In this document: positions 1-11,559 of the stretch, piece after piece
How the letters are laid out: each line of letters starts with the position of its first letter
Numbering within the stretch: the stretch's first letter is position 1
The notes under the pieces: model-generated
Databases searched by the model: none
The model's input: the letters and a program-made list of their open reading frames with translations, nothing else
What the model was told of the DNA's origin: nothing
NCBI GenBank assembly: GCA_030272155.1
Contig: CP126202.1
Span: 2,604,001 to 2,668,000 of the forward strand
Source: Tetradesmus obliquus
Taxonomy: Eukaryota; Chlorophyta; Chlorophyceae; Sphaeropleales; Scenedesmaceae
Direction: 5' to 3'
Length of the DNA: 64,000 bases
Program-made: the position numbers and the translations under genes

Positions 1-2
1 AC

Positions 3-400
3 GAGTATGACATGGATTCAAACGAGCGTAACATGGGCGCGACAGCTGGCACTGCAGCAGCAGCCGATGCAGATGTTCCTGCAAGCAGCAGAGGCGAGTC
101 AAAGCAGTCAAACTCTGGAAGGCAGCAGCGGAGCAGCTTGCGCCTGCGACAATCAAGCACACAAGCAGATGATACATCAGCAGCTGCTGCTGCAGATGAG
201 CCTGAGGAGCAGCAGCAAGATCAGCAGCGGTCAGACACGCGGTCAAACACAGAAGCGCCAACGCTGCACTCGCTGTGCTCTGTGACAGACCGCAGCAGCA
301 AATGCAACAGTGGAGAGCTTCCTAGGGGCTTGAGGCTGGGGTCCAGCAAAGCAGCTGCTTCTTTTGTTGCAGTACAGCTGAAGCGCGCAGCATCTGGCGC

Positions 401-434
<34 letters not shown>

Positions 435-606
435 ACTGGCAGCAGGACAGCAGTAGGCGGACTAGGGGCTGCAGGGTTTGATGCACCCCTGAAGGCAGCA
501 GGCAGCCGAAAGCTGCGTCTTGCAGGCAGCAGCAGTGCAGGGCTTGCAGGAAGCAGGTCAGGCAGGGCAGTGTTTGCGCCTGTCCCTCGCATTGCAGACA
601 CGCGAC
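3..606 (+). CDS. Disordered Ser/Ala-rich exon, 5' end outside window
   Basis: An open frame runs from the left edge to about 606, where it meets a good donor (CGACAG/GTGGGT). The encoded segment is rich in Ser, Ala, Gln and Arg, with a 14-residue poly-Ala run written by a CTG/GCT triplet tract near 395-432. No domain is visible. An ATG at 12 could be a start, but the frame is also open before it. It is probably the N-terminal or an early exon of the membrane-protein gene that follows. That link rests only on orientation and the splice donor, so it could instead be the last visible piece of a separate gene. The opposite-strand frames here look like shadows of the triplet repeat. Confidence 0.4.
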
Positions 607-847
607 AGGTGGGTCAAACATAGTTTATCGCAGCAAGGCGTGGTTTGACCGTCAGGGTGGCTGGGGTGTCACAAGGCAGATTTGCAAGCGGGGTTTGTCT
701 GCTGCTGGGGGTGTGTGTTTGCTCAGTGTGTGCTGCTTGCTGTCTGCTTGAGGCTATTTCTAGGCCAGCTACTTGTACAACATAGCCAAAGATCGCTTGC
801 AGGATTTGTCGCTACAAGCAGTTGGGGTTTACTAACAGAGTCTGCCG

Positions 848-878
<31 letters not shown>

Positions 879-886
879 ATCTTGCA

Positions 887-2329
887 GCTGCTGGCGCATG
901 CCGGGCTGCTGCTGGATGCTGCTGCTGCTGAGCCGCAGTGGCTGCGGGGCTCTGAGCGGCGATTTGAGAGCAGCAAGTGGGCTGGCGTCATCGCTGCAGC
1001 GCAGCTACTGGCCACAAGGTGTGCATGATGCAGCAGTAGCGGCTGCCTGCATCAGGCGATAAGGCACCAAGTGATGCAGTGTTCGACCTGTCCCCAGGGC
1101 ACCAAGTTTCAGGTCTCGTGACTGCAAGCAGCAACACAAGTGGCATGTTCATCCTGCTCCTGCTGCTGCTGTTGCTTCTCTGCGGGTCCTACCCTGCTAC
1201 ACGCAGGCTGTCTGCACTCGACCTGGTGCAGCAGGATCACAGCACTGCACCTTGCCTTAATGTCCCACTGCTGCTGCTGCTGCAGGCTGTCTGCACTCGA
1301 CCTGGTGCAGCAGCATCACTGTGCGCTGCTAGAAGAGGCCGGCGCTGTCTCCCTCTCCGGTGACATGACGCAGCTGCTGCTGCTGCTGCCGCTGCTGCCC
1401 TTGACGTGATGTGCAGGACTCTGTTTGAGCTATATGCATACAGATAGTACTTTTCAAGGTGGGTAGCATTCAGATCCTCCTGCTGCTGCTGCTGCTGTGC
1501 GGTTCTTTCCTTGCTACATGCAGGCTGTCTGCACTCGACCTGGTGCAGCAGGATCACTGTGCCCTACTGGAAGAGGCTGGCGCTGTCTCCCTCACTGGTG
1601 ACATGACGCAGCTGCTGCAGGCGCTGTATGCTGCTGCTGCCGCTGCGCTGGCGATGCTGTCTGAGCAGGCTGGAGACAGGAGCAGCAGGGCGCAGGGCTG
1701 CAGGGCGGCGCTCACTGTGCTGCAGGTGCGTCAGATCAGCAGTTGGTGCTTGCTGGTGCTTGACTAGTGGGCAGTTGGTGCTTGCTAGTGCTCTGAGTAG
1801 TGGGCAGGCAGCATGCAGGGTGCAGGGCTGCAGGGCGGCGCTCACTGTGCTGCAGGTGCGGCAGATCAGCAGTTGGTGCTTGCAGCTAGACTGGTCACCA
1901 ACATGCGGTTGACATGCCACTTGTTTGGTTTAGAGTGAGCAGGTTTGCAAGCCTGGTTTTAAGTAGTGCCAGTTGGACGTGTTCCTTGGCGTAAGTGGGC
2001 GCTCGTAACGCACTTTGTTGGTATGCATGCTGCCACTGCTGCACTGGGCATGCTGTGGCAGCAGGGTACAGGGCTGCAGGGCGGCACTCATTGTGCTGCA
2101 GGTGCGTCAGATCAGCAGTGGATGCTTGCTAGGACTTGACTAGTGTGCAACATGCTGGGTGCAGGGCTGCAGGGCGGCACTCACTGTGCTGCAGGTGCGG
2201 CAGCCCACTGGCTGTTGTCATGGCCAGCACATCTGTGTGCTTCTACTGCCATGCTGTGCAGTTTGTCAGGAGTCACTGCTTGGCTGGCAAGCCCATCATC
2301 ATCCCCTGTGCTGCACCTGCCGTTGCTGC

Positions 2330-2374
<45 letters not shown>

Positions 2375-3548
2375 AGGGTCCGCAGTGGCAGCAGGGCAGG
2401 CAGCAGCTGATGTCCATGCTGGAGGCCACGCTGGCTCGATACTGCACAGCGCTGCACGACGCCTCTGCTGACACGCCTTTTGTCATGCCCAAGGCACACT
2501 GGGTGGGTGGAGGTTGCCTGCCATCTTTGCCTGCCATCAAATCTTACCATCGATCGCAGCTACAACTAATTTGATGCTGACACGCCTTTTGTCATGCCCA
2601 AGGCACACTGGGTGAGCGGTCGTTCTGCTGTTGGTGACCAAACTTGTCACCTGTGCATGTGAGGCTCTGCTGCTGCACGGCGCCTCTGCTGACACGCCTT
2701 TCGTCATGCCCAAGGCGCACTGGGTGAGCGGTCGTTCTGCTGTTGATGACCCGCTTTGTCACCTGTGCATGTGAGGCTCTGCTGCTGCACGGCGCCTCTG
2801 CTGACACGCCTTTTGTCATGCCCAAGGCACACTGGGTGAGCGGTCGTTCTGCTGTTGATGACCAATCCTGTCACCTGTGCATGTGAGGCTCTGCTGCTGC
2901 ACGACGCCTCTGCTGACACGCCTTTCGTCATGCCCAAGGCGCACTGGGTGAGCGGTCGTTTTTGTGTTGGTGACTGTTACTGTTGGTGACCCAATTGCTC
3001 ACCGGTTTATGTGAGGCTTTGCTGCTGCACGGCGCCTCTGCTGACACCCCAATTGTCATGCGCAAGGCACACTGGGTGGGTAGGGATTTCTTGCAAGCTC
3101 ACCATCAATCACAGCCATAACTAATGCGATGCAGGCTGAGGAAGCTCACAAGCAGGTGGAGGTTGCAAGCAGCACACAAGCAGGTGTGTCTCTGGCAAGC
3201 AGTGTTCAGTGCCTGCTGTGAAGCTCGATGATGTATGGTACCAAGGCATAGATTGACCTGTTTGTTTGCAGACAAAGTTGCTATGTGCGAGGCTCTGCTG
3301 CTGCTGCTGCTGCTGTTGTTGTCATCTCTCAGGTGCGCCAGCTGATGTTCTTCATCCTTGCCACGTCATCAGTGATGGACGCTGTTGACGCACTGGCAGC
3401 AGCAGCAACAGCCGCACTGACAGTGCCGGTGCGCAGCAGCCGCACGCAGACACTGGCCAGCTGGCTTCACCAACCGCAGCAGCAGCAGCAGAAGGATGCA
3501 CAGCTGCTGCCACAGCCCTTGAACGGTACGACAGCAGACATAGAGGCA

Positions 3549-3579
<31 letters not shown>

Positions 3580-5647
3580 ATGACGGCTCGGCAGCAGCTG
3601 CCGCTCCTGCAGCTACCACCCCTGCCGCCCAGCAGCCACCACCACCAGCAGCAGCAGTAGATGCAGATGCAAGCTGCGGCAGCAAGCTGCTGTCGAGCCT
3701 GCGCAGCGGCTTTGCGCGGCACACTGCCTGGGTGTCTCCGTGGCTCCCGATGGCTCAGAACCGCATGCAATTTGCGCACTTGAAGGTGGCACTCACGCAG
3801 GAGCTGCCTGCGATGCTGAGCAGCAGGGAAGGTGCGGCTGCTGCGCATGCATCTACAGTCAGTGACACTGGTCACAACCAAAAAAGAAACAAGCACTACA
3901 CTTGCAGGACTACAGCAAGTCACAGATCACAGCAGAACGACACTGCTAGCGCTGAATTCTGCTTCGCCCCCTCTTCTGGTGCCTGCTGTTGATTCTGCTG
4001 TCCCAATCTCTGACTGGTTTGCAATGATTTGTTTCTGCTGCCGCTGCTGATACAATCGCGCTTGCAGCCTTCGTACGTCAGGTCAAGGGCCGGCGCTTCA
4101 GGGCTGGCCTCAAGTACTGGCTGGTGCTCAGCTGTGTGATGGTGGCCACGCTGGCGCTGCTGCACGGTGTGCCCACAGCGTACCGATACGCACCAAACTT
4201 TGGCTACAGCGCGGCTGCGGTGGGCATGTCTGATCGGGTGGAGTCAACTGTGCACAAGGTGAGGATGGTGAATGTCCTGAATGAAAGCTTTGTAATTTGA
4301 ACCGGGTCATCCAGTCGGCTGTTACATGGGCTTTTTGGGATACCTAGCATGGCTTCTGCCGGTGGTCTCAGCTGTGTGATGGTGGCCACGCTGGCGCTGC
4401 TGCACGGCGTGCCCACAGCGTACCGCTACGTGCCAAACTTTGGCTACAGCGCGGCTGCGGTGGGCATGTCTGACCGCGTGGAGTCCACTGTGCACAAGGT
4501 GGGTTTGATAGATGTAGACATATAACAGCATGTCAGCAGGGCTGGGCACTACAGCGCCGCGTGCTGTGTTGGCAGCGCACACTGCTGCAGCACCACCATG
4601 CTTCTTGCTCACAGGTATCAAAATGCTGTGCCATGATTCGCGCGAGTATTGCTACCCTTTCTTTGGTTGCAGGTGATCTGCTGGACTGCCAGTGCAGTAG
4701 TGGGCGCCACTCTTGGCTGGGCCCTCATGGCAAGCCCTGTGATGGCCAACAACGCAGTAGCCCTGGCAGCTGTCATCTGCTGCTTCTGCTTCGGCGTGGG
4801 CTGCCTCAGCCGCAGCAAGAACACGCTCGTCATCCTGTACACGCTCATGACGGTGGCGTCGGTGGTATTGTGCCAGTACACACCCTCTTGCTGCGACGAG
4901 ACGGGGTCGACGATGATGGCAGTCGTGCGCGGGGCCTCTGTCGCATCTGCTTCGCTGTTTGCTGTCGCTTTCCAGGTGAGAAATTTATGCTTTATTTAAT
5001 TATCTGCGATGAACATGTGCCTCTAGTGCTACTTGAACGCCTGCTTAGTGCTAGGCTTGTTTTGCTGTCGTGAAAGGTTTGAACGTTGTTATGCCACAAC
5101 CCTAACTCGTTTGACCTGTGTCAAAACCCTGCCTGCTGCAGAACCTGGTGTGGCCCTGGTACACATCCAGCTGGGCCCTGGAGCAGCTGGGCCTGGCATA
5201 CCAGGAGGCAGCAGAGCTGCTAGCAGGCATGGTGTGCGAGCTGTACATTGATGCACATGCTCTGATAGACAAACAGCAGCAGCAGCAGCAGCAGCAGGGT
5301 GCTGCAGGCAGGGACAGCAGTGGTGGTAGTGATCATGGCGGGGGTGGGCAGCAAGTGCTAGCAAGGCTGGCCATGCTGGATACTGCTGTGCTGCGTGCAC
5401 AGCAGCAGCTAGTGCAGCAGCAGCAGCAGCAGGCTGATGCTGCTCCTGCTGAGTCCCCTGCACCACCACCAGCAGCAGCAGCAGCAGCAGCACTAGGAGC
5501 CACTGCAGTCACTGAACCTGCAGTTGCAGGAGGTGCAGCTGACGCAGCAGCACCAAACCACGCCAACAGGGCTGTGCACTTTGACATAGCAATCTTGCCC
5601 ACAGGCAGTATGAGCTACAGCTTGCAGGAGCCATCTGCTGATCCTTC

Positions 5648-5688
<41 letters not shown>

Positions 5689-7632
5689 GGTCCCAAAGCA
5701 GCAGCAGGCCACCCTACCTCAGCAGCAAGTCAGCCCCAGACTTCAGCAGCAGCAGAGCAGCAGCAGTGTCACTGGACGACTATGCCTCCACCCGGCAGGT
5801 GCCAAGCAGCATCCAGCAGCTGCTGCGGCAGCGGCGGCAGCAGCGGCTGCAGGCGGCAGGCCCCGCAGCAGCAGCGGCAGCAGCAGCAGCAGCCACAACA
5901 GCCACTGCTGCTGCTGCTGCTACTCCTGCAGCCAGCAGCCCATTAGTGCTGCAGGGGCGGCTGCTAAAGCCGTTGGTGCAGGTGAGCTTGCTGACTGGTG
6001 ATTAACCAGGGCTGCTGTGCGCTAGTAGCTGATCTGAACTGCCAGTCCGCTGTACTGTCAGTCTAATGTGTTGCCTGTCCTGGGTGCCGCTAGCCTGCTG
6101 AAGCCATTTCTGCAGAGCAGCTTGCTATGTTTTGAGTCACCGTATAGATCGCCTGTCTCCTATACTGCCACCTGAGCGTGCTGCATGTCTACTGAACAAT
6201 GTACAGGCAACCAGTTTACTTGGCAGCTGTTTGAATGCACCACAAGCTACAGCTGCTGCTGCTGCCACTGCTGCTGTTTGTTGCCGGTTCTTTCAGGTGA
6301 AGATTTCGCTGCTGCTGGACACCACCACTTGGAGCTCAGGGCTGTATGCAACACCTCCAGTGAGTTGCGCAGTAACGGCATGTGCTTCAGTGCCAGCTGG
6401 CTGGTTGCTTTCTGCGCTGTTGCTAGCCCGCATGAACTTGCAGTTGGTGCCTCTGCATTGGCAGTGGGTCTCCTGCAGCAAGCCGGCAGCAGCAGGCAAT
6501 CTGTCTGCTTCCTACAGCCTGCTGGCATGCTAAAACGTTGTATCAGACATTTGTATCAGCCATCTATCTGTCATTAATGCTGCTGTGCTGGCTGCTGCTG
6601 CTGCCGCTGCCTCTGCAAGTGATATTGCGCATGCTGGCTGCAATGTTCGATGTTGCAGATGCTCTAGGAGCTCTGCAACAACTGCCTCTCATTCGCTCTT
6701 GCTGCTGCTGCTGCTGCTGCTGCAGGTGGTCCTGCGCATGCTGGCCGCCATGTTTGATGTCGCAGATGCTCTGGGCGCGCTGCAACAGGCCACCAACATC
6801 AAAGTGGAAGCTGTGTCTGGCTCCTGGGACTGGACGCTTGTGCAGATGACTCGGGCCTGGGGTGGTGTGATGCTGGGGGTGCTAAGCCTGGCTGATGCGC
6901 TGCTGGAGCATGCGACACAACTGAACAATGTGTCAGCTGCTGCACTGCTGGCAAAGGTGATTTGGGTTGCTGCTGTGGGTTTGATTTCGTCAAACATCCA
7001 TCACGTTCGTTGCGTGGGTTACAGCGTGTGCGCGTGTGCTGCATTTATGCCAGAACAGCTTCCCAAGCAGCAAGTATCATCTTCCTAGTCTTCACCGTTT
7101 GTACCGCATATCTGGGACGCGCAGCACCTGCGAACGAACTCTCCTCAGTGAGGAGTCCTTACTGACCCCACACCCACACCATAACCTTGTCTCTGCTTCT
7201 CGCCTTCACTTTCTGCCGCAGATCCGGGAGGTGCAGCACCTGCGCTTTCTATGTTGTTTTGTTCGTTTGCGGCAGCTGCTGCACATGCCGGGTACTGACC
7301 AAATGACCCCTCGTTGTGTTTTTTCTCTCAGCCTCATCGTGTTCTTCTCGCTCACACTGTTTTATTGCTTGCTGCCATGTCTGCCATGGCAGATCCAGGA
7401 GGTGCAGCACCTGCGCTTTGAGTTCTTTGCGCGCTCAAGGGAGCTGCGGCGGCTGCTGCACATGGCGCTTGTCACCGACGAAGCGCTGTTTGAAGCCCAC
7501 ATGCCGGCCAGCCAGCCGCTGCACCTGCAGGGCCACCTGCGCTTCTCTGCAGCGGTATATGCGGCCGGGAAGGTGTTAGACCGCATGACGACAGTCGCGC
7601 GCTGCGCGCTGGAAGCAGGGGGCAGAAATTGA
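887..7632 (+). CDS. Aromatic acid exporter / FUSC-family-like membrane protein, multi-exon
   Basis: Exons read by splice sites and continuity: about 887-1018, 1524-1725, 2377-2502, 3333-3831, 4068-4258, 4673-4975, 5142-5981, 6297-6359, 6726-6956 and 7393-7632 (TGA). The N-terminal exons encode amphipathic helices. Exon 4068-4258 carries a hydrophobic segment (YWLVLSCVMVATLALLHGV). Exon 4673-4975 has about four more, including VICWTASAVVGATLGWALM and NTLVILYTLMTVASVVLCQY. Next comes a long cytoplasmic-looking region with poly-Gln and poly-Ala runs, then helical exons ending in ARCALEAGGRN. This order (helical N-part, block of membrane helices, helical C-part) fits the ArAE/FUSC superfamily, the group with plant ALMT and fungal BRE4-like proteins, which move organic anions or aromatic acids across membranes. 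The assignment rests on architecture and sequence feel; the substrate is unknown. Nearly every intron holds partial copies of neighbouring exon ends, annotated separately. Confidence 0.6.
1204..1380 (+). repeat. Two decoy copies of an exon start (acceptor side)
   Basis: The true exon at 1524 begins GCTGTCTGCACTCGACCTGG after a CAG. Copies with the same CAG junction start at about 1207 and 1285. The second extends through the ALLEEAGAVSL-coding part before diverging. Both lie upstream of the true exon, inside the preceding intron. Confidence 0.8.
1815..2200 (+). repeat. Three decoy copies of an exon end (donor side)
   Basis: The exon end GGGCGGCGCTCACTGTGCTGCAG/GTGCG has its first donor at about 1726. 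Near-identical copies repeat it with donors at about 1856, 2102 and 2195. Any of the four could work as a 5' splice site. I treat the first as the true one because it continues the exon that starts at 1524. Confidence 0.8.
2571..3090 (+). repeat. 112-bp tandem array of decoy donors, five copies
   Basis: The true exon ends at about 2502 (GCACACTGG/GTGGGT). Copies of its last 40-55 bases with GTGAGC or GTGGGT donors follow at about 2571 (partial), 2683, 2795, 2907 and 3035. The period is exactly 112 bp between 2683, 2795 and 2907 and 128 bp for the last step. Copies include the downstream intron sequence (GCGGTCGTTCTGCTGTTG), so exon end plus intron start was the duplicated unit. Confidence 0.9.
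4364..4506 (+). repeat. Duplicate of a transmembrane exon
   Basis: It repeats most of exon 4068-4258, from the CTCAGCTGTGTGATGG region through the VHK/GT donor, with only scattered substitutions (for example YAPNF becomes YVPNF). An AG lies at the copy boundary. Splicing there would start the exon in another phase, so inclusion would shift the frame. I read it as a decoy or alternative exon, not a second constitutive one. Confidence 0.75.
6619..6683 (+). repeat. Decoy exon start with broken acceptor (AA instead of AG)
   Basis: This copies the start of exon 6726 (LRMLAAMFDVADALGALQQ-coding). The junction reads CTCTGCAA/GTGATATTG where the true one reads CTGCTGCAG/GTGGTCCTG, so the 3' splice dinucleotide is lost. 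The copy is about 107 bp upstream of the true exon. Confidence 0.75.
7222..7290 (+). repeat. Decoy copy of the start of the last exon
   Basis: CCGCAG/ATCCGGGAGGTGCAGCACC at 7222 repeats the true exon start at 7393 (GGCAG/ATCCAGGAGGTGCAGCACC). The copy matches at both ends (EVQHLRF and RQLLHMP coding) but has a diverged middle. Confidence 0.7.
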
Positions 7633-7738
7633 AGCAGTCGATGGCAGCCAGTACACTGCCAGGCAAGTTGCGGCTCTGTTTTGCTGCACACTGGATGCCG
7701 ATGCTGATCAGGCAAGCAGTTTGGCGCGGCCAGGGGGG

Positions 7739-7869
7739 TATGGCCAGCCAGCCGCTGCACCTGCAGGGCCACCTGCGCTTCTCTGCGGCGGTGTGTGCAG
7801 CAGGCAAGGTGCTGGACCGCATGACTACAGTTGCGCGCTGCGCGCTGGAAGCTGGAGGGCGGATGTGAG
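7739..7869 (+). repeat. Duplicate of the terminal coding segment
   Basis: It repeats the last part of the final exon (SQPLHLQGHLRFSAAV to ALEAGG) about 240 bp downstream and ends at its own TGA after GGRM. The first copy already ends in a stop at 7632, so this one is either 3' UTR/intergenic or an alternative last exon. Confidence 0.7.
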
Positions 7870-9841
7870 TCGTTTGTGTGTTGTGTTGTGTGCTTTTCTG
7901 GCTATCGGGTGGTCTGATGCTCACGGGATTTGTTGCACAGGCAAGAGCAGGGCCGAGCAGCGGGGTTGAGTGATGGCATCTGGCGCAGTGTTTGAACACA
8001 GCAGCGGGGTTGCGTGATGTCATCTGGTGCAGTGTTCGAACACAGCAGCAGGCAGTGATGGCATCCTGCAGTGCTGCGAGAGGGGTATTGAGCATGTTGG
8101 GGGCAGCAGCTAAAAGGTGGTGAGACAGTGCTGGCGCCTGATTAATCGATATTGCTTAGTTGTTTCACCTGCAGGGGTGCTTGGGCTGCAGTGTTAACAT
8201 TATTGCGCACAAAGCAGCGCAGTACAGCTTGTTGACAGGCCAAAGCTGTGTTCTCAGCTGTTCAGCATATTTTGTTTACAGTGCAGTGCCACGGTGTGAC
8301 ATTTCAGGACGACAGTTCAAGTTGGCAGTTCAGACCATGTGGACAGTTCAGTTCAGAAGTTTGTTACGCACTTGAAAACCACAGTTGACGCAGCTGACAA
8401 CCTGCAGAATAGGGCGTGACTGGTGTGCAAGCTGTGCATTGTTGGAAAGTAAATGCCACATGTGGACTTTACTCCTGTTATTTTGCTCAAAGGTTGGGCT
8501 GAGCTCATCAGAACAGAAACGTTGCATGTTGTTTGTGCAGCCGTGCTGATCTTCATGGCTGCTTTGTATCCTCGGCTGCGCCGCTGTTGACAGCGCTCAG
8601 CCGCATGTGAATGAATTATAAAATCCCCATTGTTGAGTTGCAGTAGTTGGCGATGCATGCTGTTTCTGCAAGCCTCATAAACCGATTATGTGACAGTACT
8701 GTCACTAGTGACTGTTTGTGGTGTTCTCAGGCGGAATGCAGCTGCAGCAATGCACTCAGAACACGATTTTCCCTGCAGTCAACAGGAGAAAACATACTTT
8801 CAACCTTTACGCATTGGCTGCTTGGGAAGTTCTGCTAAACCACAGCGCGGCAAGCTGTTGACAGCTGCATGCAGATGTATGTCACATCAACCATGCGTCT
8901 CAACTCGTTTGCATGCAGGTCCTGTACACATGTGTTTACAGTCCTGTACACATGTGTTTTGCAGGGACGCCGACTCGCATGCAGTTTGGTTTACTGTACT
9001 GTGTTGACAAACCCACCATCATCATGTTGTCATCCAGGCACAGACAGCGCCATTTGTCCATCGCACGCTGGGCTACTGCCTGAGGCAGGTTTCAGTCCTC
9101 AGATGTAATGCAGATTTATGCACATGTGATGATCATGTGGATGTCTAGATGTGCCACACTCTGCGCTGTGAATCTGGGGCACTGGGGTCCTTTGGTAACA
9201 CGGAAGTGCAGGGTGCTCAGAAGTTTGAGTTGTCTACTTGTGCGCTGCACGACCGTTGGCGCCGTTGTTTCCAGGCAGCACCTAGCTAGGGTTTTGAGCC
9301 TTTGCACACTCACTAGAGTCACCCTCGTGGGGTGCAGCTTGTTAGTGTGCACTGGTACGCAATTTGGCACATTGGCGTACTGCAACCTGGCGGTGTGTTT
9401 GCAGTACTGCTGCCTGTGCATACAATTGCTTGCCTTGCTGCTTTTGTCCACGCCTTGGTAGTGCCCGCCGCGTTCAACTTGTCGCTCGCTCTACGCTTGA
9501 CTATCTCGATCGGCTTTCAAACAATCAGCCACGATACACACGGTCCGGCCTGCAGCCACACCATCCCGCTTGGCAGTGCCCGCACTGTTGTGCTGTTGTG
9601 TGCCACCTGGTTTGCAACCCTGCACACCCACAGCACCTATTCTGGATCGGAACTGCCATCGTCATGCAGAAGCACAACCTGCAGGTGATCTTTGGTTTCA
9701 GCCCGCGTTGTGCGCGCCGCTGGCAAGACAGCAGTCGAGTGCAGCACAGCACAGCCTGCTGCTATCCCACCTTTGACTCGATCGGCCGCCCCTGTGCTGC
9801 ATGCTGCATGTGTCTTTCTACAGGACACCGACAGCACAGCA
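7870..9841. other. Intergenic region, no gene seen
   Basis: No convincing frame is present. It holds small direct repeats, such as a pair of CCTGTACACATGTGTTT copies at about 8919 and 8942 and repeated CAGCAGCGGGGTTG-type units near 7960-8050. Presumably it contains the 3' end of the exporter gene and the promoter of the LRR gene. Confidence 0.5.
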
Positions 9842-11520
9842 ATGGCTGCCCTTGCCATTGCCCTGGCACACCCACTGCTCAGCTCAGACAGCAGGGTCTT
9901 GTGCGCAGCTGCACGAGTGAGCAGAGCATGGAGACGCGTAGTGCAGGAGTGCAGCGCTTGCAACTTGGACATCGTCCTCCAGGGGTTTAAACCCAAGGGG
10001 GTATGCTGCTTTGCAGCCTGGCTGCCGCGGCATGCACCTCTGGTGAAGAGCATCAGCTTTCAAGGCGGCCCCTACGACAGCTTTGTGTACAACGGCTGGA
10101 TTACATGCCCATGTCACACCAGCTGCTGCATGATGCTTTGCAGCTGGCACAGCTGCTGCCAGCCGAAGCAGCAGCACAAACAGCAGCAGCAGAGGGCTCT
10201 GGCAGCTGTGCCAGACCTGTCACTGGGCGCGAGAAGCAGCACGGCCTGCAGCTGCAGCGCTTCTGCAGCAACTCCCCCAGATCAGCTGTCATGCTCGCTG
10301 ACTTGCCACCCCACAGCTTGACAGCACTTGAACTGGACTTTCAAACAAGCATCGGAGTTGATGGTAACAGGCTGTCAGCGCTGCTGGTACGCCTGAGCAG
10401 CCTGCAGCAGCTGCGCCTGTCACCAGCTGTGTATGGGGTGAGCATCCCAGGCAGCTGCCTTGCAAGCGTTGCACGCCTCGGGCAGCTAACAGAGCTTGTG
10501 CTAGGCGGGAGCTGGCAGGCAGCTGACCAGCCCCTGCAGCAGCTGCTGCAGCAGCTGCTGCCGCTGCGGCTGCTGAAGCTGCGGCTCTGGCGCCTGCCCG
10601 TAATCAACTTGGCAGCTCTAACCAGATTGGAGGAGTTTGAGTCAAGCGCAGAGCTGTTGCAAGGCTCGGTGTTGCCGCTGCAGCTGCAGTGGCTGCAGTT
10701 GCACAGCTGCAGCAGCACTAATGCTGTGGCTGTGTTGCAGCACCTGCAGGAGCTAAGCCTGGGTGTGCAGTGTGAGGATACTGAGCAGCTGCTGCGCTTA
10801 ACGCAGCTGTCAAGCCTCCGCCACCTGGCGCTTCACTACACGCGCTCCGCAAAGATACCAGCAGCGACTGCAGCAGCGTGGCAGCACCTGCAGCAGCTGC
10901 AGGAGCTGTCTTTAAAGTACAAAGCTGGCGGTGCGCCGACCGAGCAGCAATTAGAGGGCATCTTGGCTGGCGTTGCAGCTAGCACGCAGCTGACCAAGCT
11001 GGAGTTTGCGGCTGCCATGCGCGCAGGAGGTCAAGTGGAGGGTGAAGATGAAGATGATGCATCTGATGTTGATTATGACGGTTTTTTGCGTGTAGCTGCA
11101 TGCGCAAGCTTGGCAGGCTTGACCCGCCTCAGGCACTTGGCGTTCCCACAGGCGTACATGGTGCCTTGTGATCCATTCGCACTGACAGCGCTGACTGCAC
11201 TGACGCACCTGGACTTGCGCTCTGCTGATGAGGGTGTAGACGACGTGGTAGCAAATGCGCTTGCATGCAGCTTGAAGCAGCTCTGCTACTTGGATCTGAG
11301 CTATTGCGATCTAGGCAGCATGGTCTGCATGGCAGCGATTGGGCATTTGAGCCAGCTGACGGCGCTGAAGCTCGGCTCGGTCCAAGAGTTGACTGAGCGG
11401 GGGCTGATGCTGCTGACAGGGCTGCAGTCTTTGCAGGTCTTGGAGGTCCAGCAGAATGCCGAGGTCACGACTGCAGTGCTGGACAGGTTTTGGGCGGCGT
11501 TGCGCCAGCAGCGGCACTGA
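9842..11520 (+). CDS. Leucine-rich-repeat protein with F-box-like N-terminus, apparent 1-base frame break
   Basis: The ATG at 9842 opens MAALAIALAHPLLSSDSRVL, followed by CAAARVSRAWRRVVQEC, a spacing reminiscent of an F-box helix pair. The C-terminal two thirds are LRRs with recurring L..L.L....... units (SLQQLRLSP, QLTELVLGG, SLRHLALHY, ALTHLDLRS, QLCYLDLSYCD, QLTALKLGS, SLQVLEVQQ) ending in TGA at 11518-11520. Such proteins often bind substrates for SCF ubiquitin ligases, but that role is inferred. The first part reads in frame 2 and the rest in frame 1. The switch falls at about 10094-10103, beside GGCTGGATTAC, where one missing G after TGG would explain it. I see no decent short intron there. 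Unlike its neighbours, the gene has no clear intron. Confidence 0.65.
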
Positions 11521-11552
11521 AACAGTGAATCATTTGTGTGGCGTGTGCATCC

Positions 11553-11557
11553 TGTAA
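11553..11557 (+). promoter_or_regulatory. Possible polyadenylation signal TGTAA
   Basis: TGTAA is the usual green-algal poly(A) signal. This one is about 33 bp after the stop of the LRR gene, which is close but possible. One pentamer is weak evidence. Confidence 0.25.
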
Positions 11558-11559
11558 AG

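Noticed and set aside
5089..5602. Minus-strand Ala/Cys-rich frames opposite the exporter linker
   Set aside because: Antisense shadows of CAG repeats; the plus-strand exon has fitting splice sites and continuity.
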